Positions 25,500 to 32,918 of a stretch of 49,940 bases of DNA are shown piece after piece (the stretch's first letter is position 1; each line of letters starts with the position of its first letter). The position numbers were made by a program, and so were the translations under genes. The notes under the pieces were generated by a model. It saw nothing but the letters and a program-made list of their open reading frames with translations. It was not told the origin of the DNA and did not search any database. The DNA is from Lutibacter sp. (GTDB taxonomy: Bacteria; Bacteroidota; Bacteroidia; Flavobacteriales; Flavobacteriaceae): contig NZ_JAUYUD010000081.1 of assembly GCF_030692605.1 (NCBI RefSeq), positions 1-49,940 of the forward strand. The letters are read 5' to 3'.

Positions 25500-26732
25500 T
25501 TAGTAGGCGCTTTTTGAAGCTGCATAAGTCCAAGAAAATAGAGATGTATTTGCACCAACCGTTGCGGCACTTGGAGACGCTATTGAGGTTGCATTATTCG
25601 TGAATTTTACTTCATCCCCAAGTTTGGCCCCTGTAATCAAACTACCTATTGTGACACCGACAGGTAAAACTATTTGCCAATTAGAGAAGGTAATTCTACC
25701 ATTTGCCAACTCTGTGGCAGAGTCGGCACCGTTTACTTTAACTTTAGAATCTACCGAAAAACCATAAGCTAATACATTTTTCATGTTTGCAATAAGCCCG
25801 TCTCGTAAATCGGCATATTTACTTGAAGTGCCCGCCCCTTTAAGGGTAATGTTTTCAATGGTAAAACCGGCTTCCTTTGCGGCAGAACCTTCTGGGCCGT
25901 CAAACTCCAATGCACTGTCCGAGTCCACCCCTAAAATAACCAAGGCGTTTTTTATTGATCCGGACCAGGCTTGGTCAAAATCCAATCCATCGTCACCCTG
26001 AGCCCAAGTAAGTATATTTGTCACATTTACGCTGCCTCCAAAAATTTCAATTGCATCATCTTGGTTGGCAACAATTTCAATATGGTCAATAGTGGTTCCT
26101 GAACCAACGCCGCCAAGCGTTAATCCGTTAATTTCATTATCCGCACCAATTGTAATTCCTCCATGTCTTATAGAAATGTACTTATAAACACCTGAATTGT
26201 CATTGGCAACATTTCCTCCATATTGTCCAAATGTATCTGTTGCAGGAATTCCCTCTATTTGTTTGGTGGCAACATCACCGCTTACAGAAATAGGGGCTTT
26301 ACCAAGCACGATTAACCCACCCCACAAACCGTCGTCTGAAAAAGATAAATTAGTGCCGGCTTTTTGTCCAATTTTGATATTGTCCAATACAGATGTAAAA
26401 ATAATTGGTTTGGCAGTAGTTCCTTCAGCAATTAATTTTCCTCCTTGGTCAACTATCAATGCAGAGGCCAATGAGCCTTGCCCTTCAGCGCCTTTAACAA
26501 TTGTGCCTGCTTCAATAGTTAATGTAACCCCATCATCTACAACAACTTTTCCTCCTAAAATATATATTTTGTTAGCAGTCCAAGTTTCATTTGCTTTAAT
26601 AATTCCCGCTTTCGTCACTACCGTTAGTGGTTCTTCCTCATCAATGATTATAGGTGAATCATTGTCGTTTCCGCAACTAGCGGCAAAATTTGAAATAAAA
26701 ATCAGTATAATCAAATAATAAAAAGTTTTCAT
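25500..26732 (-). CDS. Beta-helix surface lipoprotein paired with the TonB receptor
   Basis: 410 residues. A lipoprotein signal (LIILIFISNFAASCGND, lipidated Cys20), a short acidic linker (IIIDEEEPLT), then a right-handed parallel beta-helix. Acidic turns are frequent: NQDDAIEIFGG, GDDGLDFDQAW, DSDSALEFDGPEG. These suggest a calcium- or ligand-binding face. As an outer-membrane lipoprotein encoded just upstream of a TonB receptor it is probably the substrate-capturing partner, by analogy with SusD-like pairs, though it is not SusD. Six in-phase 11-bp Pho-type words lie upstream. Base composition is also raised here. No enzyme motif recognised. Confidence 0.7.
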   Translation of the reverse strand: MKTFYYLIILIFISNFAASCGNDNDSPIIIDEEEPLTVVTKAGIIKANETWTANKIYILGGKVVVDDGVTLTIEAGTIVKGAEGQGSLASALIVDQGGKLIAEGTTAKPIIFTSVLDNIKIGQKAGTNLSFSDDGLWGGLIVLGKAPISVSGDVATKQIEGIPATDTFGQYGGNVANDNSGVYKYISIRHGGITIGADNEINGLTLGGVGSGTTIDHIEIVANQDDAIEIFGGSVNVTNILTWAQGDDGLDFDQAWSGSIKNALVILGVDSDSALEFDGPEGSAAKEAGFTIENITLKGAGTSSKYADLRDGLIANMKNVLAYGFSVDSKVKVNGADSATELANGRITFSNWQIVLPVGVTIGSLITGAKLGDEVKFTNNATSIASPSAATVGANTSLFSWTYAASKSAY

Positions 26733-26772
26733 AAGTAAAATTTAGTTTAATTTATTTGTTTAAATGTTGATG

Positions 26773-26867
26773 CAAAGAAATAGCGCTTGGTTAAACAGAA
26801 GGTTACTTAGAAGTTATAAAAAGGTGATAATAGCGTAAAGTTAATGTTAAGAAGACGTTGATTAATT
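26773..26867 (-). promoter_or_regulatory. Six-unit Pho-type array and promoter of the lipoprotein/TonB pair (site E)
   Basis: Words starting at exact 11-bp steps: GTTAC 26802, GTTAT 26813, GTGAT 26824, GTAAA 26835, GTTAA 26846, GTTGA 26857, with TTAAA at 26791 keeping phase. Ten bp below 26791 is TTTCTTTG (26780-26773), one mismatch from TAnnTTTG. The top unit overlaps the stop codon of the gene at 26862. Confidence 0.6.
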
Positions 26868-27239
26868 AGTTAATGAAATATCAGCATTCAACTTTAAAGC
26901 GCTTACTTTTTGCTTAATGGAAAGCGTATTTCCCGCAACAACGGCAATATCGCACAATTCAATGGTTTCATAGCCTAAAAACTGCACTTCCAATATATAG
27001 TTTCCAGGTTTTAAATTGAAAGAAAAAGACCCGTTTAAATCTGAATTTGTTTCAAAATCAGTATTTTTAACTGTAATAGTTGCAAAAGCCAATGGTTCAC
27101 TTTTGGTTTCATTGTCTAAAATAATACCTGATATTTTTCCTTTATTATTTGATTCTAAAAAAAATGAATCAATCTTAAATGATTGTCCGGAAATTAATCC
27201 GCTTGAAAAAAGTAGTATAATAATTAATATTAATCTCAT
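26862..27239 (-). CDS. Stand-alone carboxypeptidase-like regulatory-domain protein
   Basis: 125 residues. A signal peptide (MRLILIIILLFSSGLISGQ) is followed by one beta-sandwich of the kind that precedes the plug in flavobacterial TonB receptors: GKISGIILDNETKSEPLAFA, SDLNGSFSFNLKPGNYILEV, FLGYETIELCDI. It ends soon after (KLNADISLTN), so it is either a deliberate single-domain secreted protein or the head of a receptor that lost its barrel. Because a Pho array stands on each side of it, I favour a functional member of the phosphate regulon. It lies upstream of the lipoprotein and TonB genes on the same strand. Confidence 0.65.
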   Translation of the reverse strand: MRLILIIILLFSSGLISGQSFKIDSFFLESNNKGKISGIILDNETKSEPLAFATITVKNTDFETNSDLNGSFSFNLKPGNYILEVQFLGYETIELCDIAVVAGNTLSIKQKVSALKLNADISLTN

Positions 27240-27264
27240 ATGTTTATAGTAAATAATAATATTG

Positions 27265-27331
27265 CTAAATGAAGGTTTATATGTTAATTAAAGGTTATGT
27301 GTCGTTTATTATTGTGTGATGTTAAGGTTAA
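27265..27331 (-). promoter_or_regulatory. Pho-type array and promoter of the regulatory-domain gene (site F)
   Basis: GTTAA 27283, GTTAT 27294, GTGAT 27316 and GTTAA 27327 share an 11-bp phase (27305 is off by one base). Ten bp below 27283 is TCATTTAG (27272-27265), a loose TAnnTTTG. ATG 27239 follows 26 bp later. Confidence 0.45.
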
Positions 27332-27399
27332 GATTCAATAAAGTTAAGTCTACAAAAAAATATAAATTATTAAGTATCTTGCAATCTAAAATTTAACTT

Positions 27400-28731
27400 A
27401 TGAATTGGGAACAATTACTTTCTTTAAAACGATTTGGAGACACTCAAAAAAGGTTAAGAAATCAACAAGATGAAACCAGACTTGGTTTTGAAGTGGATTA
27501 TGACCGAATTATTTTTTCTGATTTTTTTAGAAGTCTTCAAGATAAAACACAAGTAGTTCCTTTTTCTAAAACAGATTTCGTTCATACCAGATTAACACAT
27601 AGTTTAGAGGTGAGTGTTGTGGCTAGGTCTTTGGGAAGAATTGTTGGCGAACAGGTTCTTAAAAAACACCCTGAATTGGCGATTAAAGGATATAAAATAA
27701 ACGATTTTGGTGCCATTGTAGCAACGGCAGCCTTAGCGCATGATATAGGAAACCCCCCATTTGGACATAGTGGAGAAAAAGCTATTGGTGAATTTTTTAA
27801 AAATGGTAATGGTCAAAAATATGAGTTGGTTTTATCTAAAAAACAATGGCAAGATTTAATAGATTTTGAAGGAAATGCAAATGGTTTTAGAATTTTAAAC
27901 GAATCTAAAGAAGGTATGAAAGGTGGTTTGCGATTATCCTATGCAACGATTGGTGCTTTTATAAAATATCCAAAAGAATCATTACCTAAAAAACCATCGA
28001 ATCATATTGCAGATAAGAAATTTGGAATTTTTCAATCTGAAATTTCGTTCTTTAATGATGTTGCTCAAGAATTAGGCCTAGTTGCAACAGGAGTAAATGG
28101 TAACGTTGCTTTTAAAAGACATCCTTTAGCCTATTTAGTTGAAGCTGCAGATGATATTTGCTATACCATTATTGACTTTGAAGATGGTATAAACTTAGGC
28201 TTAATTGAAGAAGAATTTGCCTTGGAATACTTAATAAAATTAGTGAAAAATACCATAAATATTAAAAAATACCATCAGTTAAAATTTAAAAAAGATCGTT
28301 TAAGTTATTTAAGAGCATTGGCTATTGGAACACTTATTAATGAAGCAACAACTGTTTTTTTAGAAAATGAAGACGCCATTTTAAAAGGTGAATTTCACTA
28401 TTCATTGTTAGATAAATGTAAGTTTGAAGCCCAAATTAATGATATTATTAAAATAAGCGTTGATAAAATATATAAAAGTAGAACTGTTATAGAAAAAGAG
28501 GTTTCTGGATATAAAATTATTGGCACTTTATTAGATGTTTTCGTAACCGCACTCAATCATAAATATGAAGGAAATATGAGTAATTATGATCAATTAATTA
28601 TTTCCTTATTGCCCGAAAGTTTACACGAACCAAAAGATAATCAGTACCTTAGACTTTTAACGGTTTGCGGTTACGTTGCTAGTTTAACAGATGGTTTTGC
28701 ATTGCAATTATATAAAAAATTAACTGGTTAA
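27400..28731 (+). CDS. dgt: Deoxyguanosinetriphosphate triphosphohydrolase
   Basis: 443 residues. It hydrolyses dGTP, and often other dNTPs, to the nucleoside and tripolyphosphate. The HD-domain motifs are complete: RLTHSLEVSVVARSLGR, AHDIGNPPFGHSGE (HD pair), and the later Asp in AADDICYTIIDFEDG. N-terminal RLGFEVDYDRIIFSDFFRSLQ is the family allosteric and active-site edge. It stands alone on the plus strand between minus-strand genes. Product tripolyphosphate sits interestingly beside a phosphate locus, but that is probably chance. Confidence 0.92.
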   Translation: MNWEQLLSLKRFGDTQKRLRNQQDETRLGFEVDYDRIIFSDFFRSLQDKTQVVPFSKTDFVHTRLTHSLEVSVVARSLGRIVGEQVLKKHPELAIKGYKINDFGAIVATAALAHDIGNPPFGHSGEKAIGEFFKNGNGQKYELVLSKKQWQDLIDFEGNANGFRILNESKEGMKGGLRLSYATIGAFIKYPKESLPKKPSNHIADKKFGIFQSEISFFNDVAQELGLVATGVNGNVAFKRHPLAYLVEAADDICYTIIDFEDGINLGLIEEEFALEYLIKLVKNTINIKKYHQLKFKKDRLSYLRALAIGTLINEATTVFLENEDAILKGEFHYSLLDKCKFEAQINDIIKISVDKIYKSRTVIEKEVSGYKIIGTLLDVFVTALNHKYEGNMSNYDQLIISLLPESLHEPKDNQYLRLLTVCGYVASLTDGFALQLYKKLTG

Positions 28732-28774
28732 TTTTTGTTGTATACCACTTTCAAATAATTGATAATTGAACTCG

Positions 28775-29911
28775 TTAAAAATTGACTTTTCGTAAAACTC
28801 GAAGGGCATCTTTATATTTTAAATAGGCTGTTTGGTCCTCTAACTCTCTCAAAAAAAGTTTTGCTTCTTGTAATTTTTGCAATGTATTTGGAATATTGTT
28901 TAAAATACAAATCATGTAGTTTGTTGGTACTTCTTTAATTTCTATTAACTCATGAGCTTCCAAAGGAACCTTCTTTTTTAATTTATCAATCAAGGCGTTG
29001 CAATTATTTAAAATATGGTACAAATCCTTTTTGTTAAATTGTGGGGGCTGAAATAAAAGCTCATTTACAATGTCTAATTTACCATTATCTTTAAAATTTA
29101 TGACGGTTTTTTCAAGTGGATAATAATCACTTAACTCATTTATTTTTATAAAAACATACTCTGTAATTATAAATGATCTGCTATTAAATTCTATTTTAAC
29201 TTCATCTAAAACAGAATAAAACAACCTAACTTGTTCATTTATTAACTCAATATCTACTCTAGAATAAAAGGTTTTATCACCTGCTTTTTTTTTAATTCCT
29301 GCCCAACATAAAACAAATTGTTCATTAAAAACTTTATATTTTGGGTTAAACCCGTTCTGATGTCGATTAAAAAAATCAAAAACCGCATCTAAAGTAAGTT
29401 CAACATTATTACTGGCTTTTTTTTCAATTGCCTCAACAGTATCTTTATTAGTGCTTTTTAATTCAAATTTCCCCAAGGTAGACATTGAATTACTTCCTCT
29501 TCTGTAAAATGTTTTCCCTTTTACATATTTCCAAATGGCTCTTTTTAAAAATGTTACCTTTTGAATTGGGCTTATGGTAACCAAACCAATAACTTTATGC
29601 TTTGGTAATCTTGGAAATGGTATGTTTTCGTAAAGGATTTTAGGAGGATTTTCAAGGTAAGAATCTATCAAATTTTGAATCTTACTATCGTCATAAAAAT
29701 CAACTCCTCCAATTTTATTTTCCTCGTCTTCAACTCCAATTACCAAGTAAGAATTATTTTCTGGATTTGAATTTGACAATGCGCAAATATGTTTTAAAAA
29801 TTTTGCTTTTCCTTCTTTTGTGTCCAAGGAAATCTGCTGCTTTTTATCATAAAAGCTATTCTCATCTACGTGAGCTAATAACGTTTTAACCAAAAGCCTT
29901 TTATTAATCAT
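28775..29911 (-). CDS. Schlafen/AlbA_2-domain ATP-binding protein
   Basis: 378 residues, no signal peptide. The first 170 residues match the AlbA_2 (Schlafen-type) domain: GKAKFLKHICALSNSNPENN, YLVIGVEDEENKIGGVDFYDD, and RRGSNSM. The C-terminal 200 residues are charged and helical with no known domain. Family members are nucleic-acid or nucleotide binding and are thought to be regulators; flavobacteria often carry this version as a housekeeping gene. It begins 5 bp after the SDR gene stop, so the two likely form an operon. Confidence 0.72.
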   Translation of the reverse strand: MINKRLLVKTLLAHVDENSFYDKKQQISLDTKEGKAKFLKHICALSNSNPENNSYLVIGVEDEENKIGGVDFYDDSKIQNLIDSYLENPPKILYENIPFPRLPKHKVIGLVTISPIQKVTFLKRAIWKYVKGKTFYRRGSNSMSTLGKFELKSTNKDTVEAIEKKASNNVELTLDAVFDFFNRHQNGFNPKYKVFNEQFVLCWAGIKKKAGDKTFYSRVDIELINEQVRLFYSVLDEVKIEFNSRSFIITEYVFIKINELSDYYPLEKTVINFKDNGKLDIVNELLFQPPQFNKKDLYHILNNCNALIDKLKKKVPLEAHELIEIKEVPTNYMICILNNIPNTLQKLQEAKLFLRELEDQTAYLKYKDALRVLRKVNF

Positions 29912-29916
29912 TTTAT

Positions 29917-30669
29917 TTATTCTCTTTTTAAAATGGTAGCAGAAGCCTGTGCTGTTGGATATACCACAAGATCTTCAATGGTAATATGATAAGGTCTTGT
30001 AACTACAAAATAAATAATATCTGCAATGTCTTTAGCTTCAAGTGCCTTAAATCCTTTATAAACATTTGACGCTTTTTCTTTATCACCTTTAAATCGTACT
30101 TCAGAGAATTCGGTTTCAACAGCACCTGGATGAATTGCTGAAACTCTAATGTTATGCTCATTTAAATCAATTCTCATGGCTTTATTAATAGCATTAACAG
30201 CATATTTCGAAGCGCAATAAACATTTCCATTAGCGTACACTTCTTTACCCGCAATGGATCCAATGTTAACAATAAAACCATCTTTTCTTTCAACCATTTG
30301 AGGTAAAATAGCCCTTGAAACGTATAATAAGCCCTTTACATTTCCATCAATCATTGCATCCCAATCATCTAAATTTCCTTTATCAATAGTTCCTAAACCA
30401 TGTGCATTTCCAGCGTTGTTTATTAATATATCAATATTTTTAAAATTGGTTGGTAAAGAATTAACTGCGTTAAAAACGTCTACTTTATTTCTAATATCAA
30501 AACTCAAATAATGAACTTCTGTAAATTTGCTCAATTCCTTTTGTAACTCAATTAAACGTTCGATTCGCCTGCCACAAATAATAATTTTATACTTGTTTTT
30601 TGCAAATAATTGTGCTGTTGCTTTTCCTATTCCCGATGTAGCTCCCGTTATAAATACTGTTTTAAACAT
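29917..30669 (-). CDS. Short-chain dehydrogenase/reductase (YdfG-like)
   Basis: 250 residues, a classical SDR. The nucleotide site TGATSGIGKATA is at residues 9-20, followed by the basic CGRRIERL typical of NADP-users, then NNAGNAHG, the Ser in NIGSIAGK, and the catalytic YCASK. The C-terminal part (IHPGAVETEFSEVRFKGDKE) resembles YdfG, the 3-hydroxy acid dehydrogenase acting on serine and 3-hydroxypropionate. Substrate not provable here. It is upstream of the AlbA_2 gene with a 5-bp gap. Confidence 0.85.
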   Translation of the reverse strand: MFKTVFITGATSGIGKATAQLFAKNKYKIIICGRRIERLIELQKELSKFTEVHYLSFDIRNKVDVFNAVNSLPTNFKNIDILINNAGNAHGLGTIDKGNLDDWDAMIDGNVKGLLYVSRAILPQMVERKDGFIVNIGSIAGKEVYANGNVYCASKYAVNAINKAMRIDLNEHNIRVSAIHPGAVETEFSEVRFKGDKEKASNVYKGFKALEAKDIADIIYFVVTRPYHITIEDLVVYPTAQASATILKRE

Positions 30670-30702
30670 TTTTTAAATTTTAATAGCATAAATATACAAA
30701 AA

Positions 30703-30725
30703 AACCGCTCCAATGCGGAGCGGTT
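30703..30725 (-). terminator. Terminator of the lipoprotein gene at 30784
   Basis: AACCGCTC (30703-30710) and GAGCGGTT (30718-30725), with an extra C-G pair inside, form a stem followed on the minus strand by a run of seven T. It separates the lipoprotein from the SDR operon. Confidence 0.8.
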
Positions 30726-30726
30726 C

Positions 30727-30762
30727 TTTCTAATTAGCTATTATTTAATAGCCAATTAGAAA
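30727..30762. repeat. Imperfect palindrome beside the terminator
   Basis: The arms 30727-30742 and 30747-30762 (TTTCTAATT-A-GCTATT and AATAGC-C-AATTAGAAA) pair with one mismatch and a 4-nt loop. It may be a second stem of the terminator or an operator. Confidence 0.4.
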
Positions 30763-30783
30763 TCAACTAACCAAACTTTATTT

Positions 30784-31704
30784 TTATGTTTTTACTATAG
30801 TTTCTCTACTTATTTTAGTTCGTTTTCTACCATCAATCCTTACATCTTCTGAGCTAATTCCATCTTTCATATATTGAATATAACTTCTTCCTCTGAACTC
30901 GTAGGTAGTTCCAGAACTTAAATGAAACAAACTAATTTTTTGATCATTTACAACTGTTAATTCAAATTCTTCCTTACCTAATGCTCCATAATTCAAGGTT
31001 AAATGTTTTAAATTATCATACCCTTGGTAATTTTCAACTGAATAACTTCCTTCATAATCCCATAAAATATTAGCAATAGCTATGCCAACCTTATCTTGAG
31101 ATGAATAAAATGTTGTTAAATTTTCTGGGGTGAATTTTAGATAATTCTCATTATCAAATTCATTAACAATTCCCGCACTACTTGTGAAAGATTTTTCCCA
31201 AACTTTATACTCTTGTAAAAAATATTCTATGTTATCATAAAAAACTTTATCATAATCAAACAAGTGTTTTTGATAACCTTCCAAAAAGTAAGTTACACCA
31301 TTATAATTATCTCTCAATTTTATGCGATCAATAGAAATTTGAATAATATCAAAATCGAAATAACCATCTATTGAATGATTAACTTCCAAAAAACCTTTAT
31401 GAGTATTGTAATTTCCAACTTGAATACCATAACCATTACCTGTAGAGCCTAAACCAACTAAATTGTTATTTGCATATACTCGTCCATTTATAAATGAAAT
31501 GGTAAACGCTTTTGACAAAAAAGGCACATCGCCATTTCCAACTGTTTTATTATAATCTATGTACCATAAATCATAACCTGTAACAACATCTTCTAAATTT
31601 ACATAAAAAGTCTCGTCTACATCATCTATAATAACGCTACAAGAAGTAAATGCGAAACCTGCAAAAAGTGTAATAAAAAGTAATTTTAGCGTTTTCATAA
31701 TCAT
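30784..31704 (-). CDS. Outer lipoprotein of unknown function, 306 aa
   Basis: A lipoprotein signal (LKLLFITLFAGFAFTSCSV) places it in the envelope. The mature part is rich in Tyr, Asn and aromatic beta-strand patterns (YVNLEDVVTGYDLWYIDYN; GYGIQVGNYNTHKGFLEVNH). Two halves may repeat a lipocalin-like or jelly-roll topology, but no family motif was recognised. The C-terminal GRKRTKISRETIVKT is basic. It stands as a single gene with its own terminator. ATG 31698 is an alternative start two codons in. Confidence 0.7.
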   Translation of the reverse strand: MIMKTLKLLFITLFAGFAFTSCSVIIDDVDETFYVNLEDVVTGYDLWYIDYNKTVGNGDVPFLSKAFTISFINGRVYANNNLVGLGSTGNGYGIQVGNYNTHKGFLEVNHSIDGYFDFDIIQISIDRIKLRDNYNGVTYFLEGYQKHLFDYDKVFYDNIEYFLQEYKVWEKSFTSSAGIVNEFDNENYLKFTPENLTTFYSSQDKVGIAIANILWDYEGSYSVENYQGYDNLKHLTLNYGALGKEEFELTVVNDQKISLFHLSSGTTYEFRGRSYIQYMKDGISSEDVRIDGRKRTKISRETIVKT

Positions 31705-31913
31705 CTAATTTTGAGTTATAACAGAATAAATTCAATTACTATGCCAAAAAAATAAATGATTAATAATACTTTTTAAAATCTTAATTTTAAGTAGTTTAAT
31801 TCATTATAATATTTTTACATCTAATTGTTTTTTATACTCAATAAATAATTTAGTTTTGAAATTGGATAAGATATTTTTAAAATTGATTTGATAAGTGTTT
31901 TAAAACTAAAAAA

Positions 31914-31936
31914 AGCTTAACATAAATTGTTAAGCT
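31914..31936 (-). terminator. Terminator of the atp operon
   Basis: AGCTTAACA (31914-31922) and TGTTAAGCT (31928-31936) pair perfectly, followed on the minus strand by TTTTTTT. It is 26 bp past the atpG stop. The remaining bases to 31704 hold nothing recognised. Confidence 0.85.
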
Positions 31937-31961
31937 CTTTTTTATATATATGTATGTTTTT

Positions 31962-32822
31962 TTAATTATTAAGAGCCTCGGCTCCACCAACAATTTCTAA
32001 AATTTCACCTGTAATTGACGCTTGACGCGCTTTATTATATGTTAATTTAAGATCTTCACGTAATTCAGTTGCATTATCGGTTGCCTTGTGCATTGCAGTC
32101 ATTCGTGCACCATGTTCAGAGGCATAAGAATCTCTTATGGATTTATACAATTGCGTTTTTAACGATTTTGGAATTAATTCCAATACAATTTCTTGCATTG
32201 ACGGCTCAAAAATATAATCTGAAGTAGTTTTGCTCGAACCCTTTGGTGGTAAAATTGGTAAAAACTGCTCAATCAATGTTATTTGAGTTGCAGCATTTTT
32301 AAAATGATTATATACTATCTCAATTTTGTCGTATTTGCCTTCAGCGAATAAATTCATTAATTGGGTTGCAATTAATGCAACATTATCAAAGGTTAAATCA
32401 TCGAATATTTTGTTGTGATTGTCAACAACATTTAATTTTTTGGATAAAATATCATTCCCCTTTTTCCCAATAGTAATTATATCTACTTGTTTTCCTTTAT
32501 AATTTTCTTCAATATTGGCCATTGACCCTTTAATTACAGAAGAGTTAAAAGCGCCACATAAACCTCTATTTGAAGTAATTACAACCAATAAAATTTTTGA
32601 AACCTCTCTTTGTTGAGAATAAACACCACCCACTTCGCCTTCTAAAGAAGCGCTCAAACTTTGTAATAATTCTGAGAGTTTATTAGAATACGGACGCATT
32701 TGAGTTATTGCATCTTGTGCCTTTTTTAATTTTGCAGCCGATACCATTTTCATAGCTCGTGTAATCTGCATTGTAGATCCAATAGATGCTATTCTGTTAC
32801 GTATTTCTTTTAAGTTTGCCAT
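31962..32822 (-). CDS. atpG: ATP synthase F1 subunit gamma
   Basis: 286 residues. The central rotor shaft of F1. N-terminal NLKEIRNRIASIGSTMQITR and MKMVSAAKLKKAQ, and C-terminal MTAMHKATDNATELREDL and ITGEILEIVGGAEAL, are the conserved coiled-coil ends. It is last in the cluster, after a 96-bp spacer containing two small inverted repeats. atpD and atpC do not follow, as is usual for Bacteroidota, where they lie elsewhere. Confidence 0.96.
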   Translation of the reverse strand: MANLKEIRNRIASIGSTMQITRAMKMVSAAKLKKAQDAITQMRPYSNKLSELLQSLSASLEGEVGGVYSQQREVSKILLVVITSNRGLCGAFNSSVIKGSMANIEENYKGKQVDIITIGKKGNDILSKKLNVVDNHNKIFDDLTFDNVALIATQLMNLFAEGKYDKIEIVYNHFKNAATQITLIEQFLPILPPKGSSKTTSDYIFEPSMQEIVLELIPKSLKTQLYKSIRDSYASEHGARMTAMHKATDNATELREDLKLTYNKARQASITGEILEIVGGAEALNN

Positions 32823-32838
32823 TTTAAGCCTCTCCTAA

Positions 32839-32905
32839 CCTCTCAAAAAAGAGGAATTAATTTAATTATTTATCTGAAACCCTAAATAAGTTTCCCTTTG
32901 GGAAA
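32839..32905. repeat. Two short inverted repeats in the atpA-atpG spacer
   Basis: CCTCTC...GAGG (32839-32854) and TTTCCC-ttt-GGGAAA (32891-32905). The surrounding words (CCTCTCCTAACCTCTC; AAACCCTAAATAAG) look like degenerate dispersed intergenic repeats known in flavobacteria. Unusual inside an otherwise compact operon. Confidence 0.4.
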
Positions 32906-32918
32906 TTTAGAGGACTTT

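Noticed and set aside
26197-26718. Plus-strand open frame of 173 codons opposite the beta-helix lipoprotein
   Set aside because: It is low in structure and Pro/Ser-rich, and lies fully antisense to a protein with signal peptide and repeat pattern.
27400-28731. dgt as a member of the phosphate regulon because it releases tripolyphosphate
   Set aside because: It faces the other way, array F is placed for the minus-strand gene, and dgt is a common housekeeping gene.
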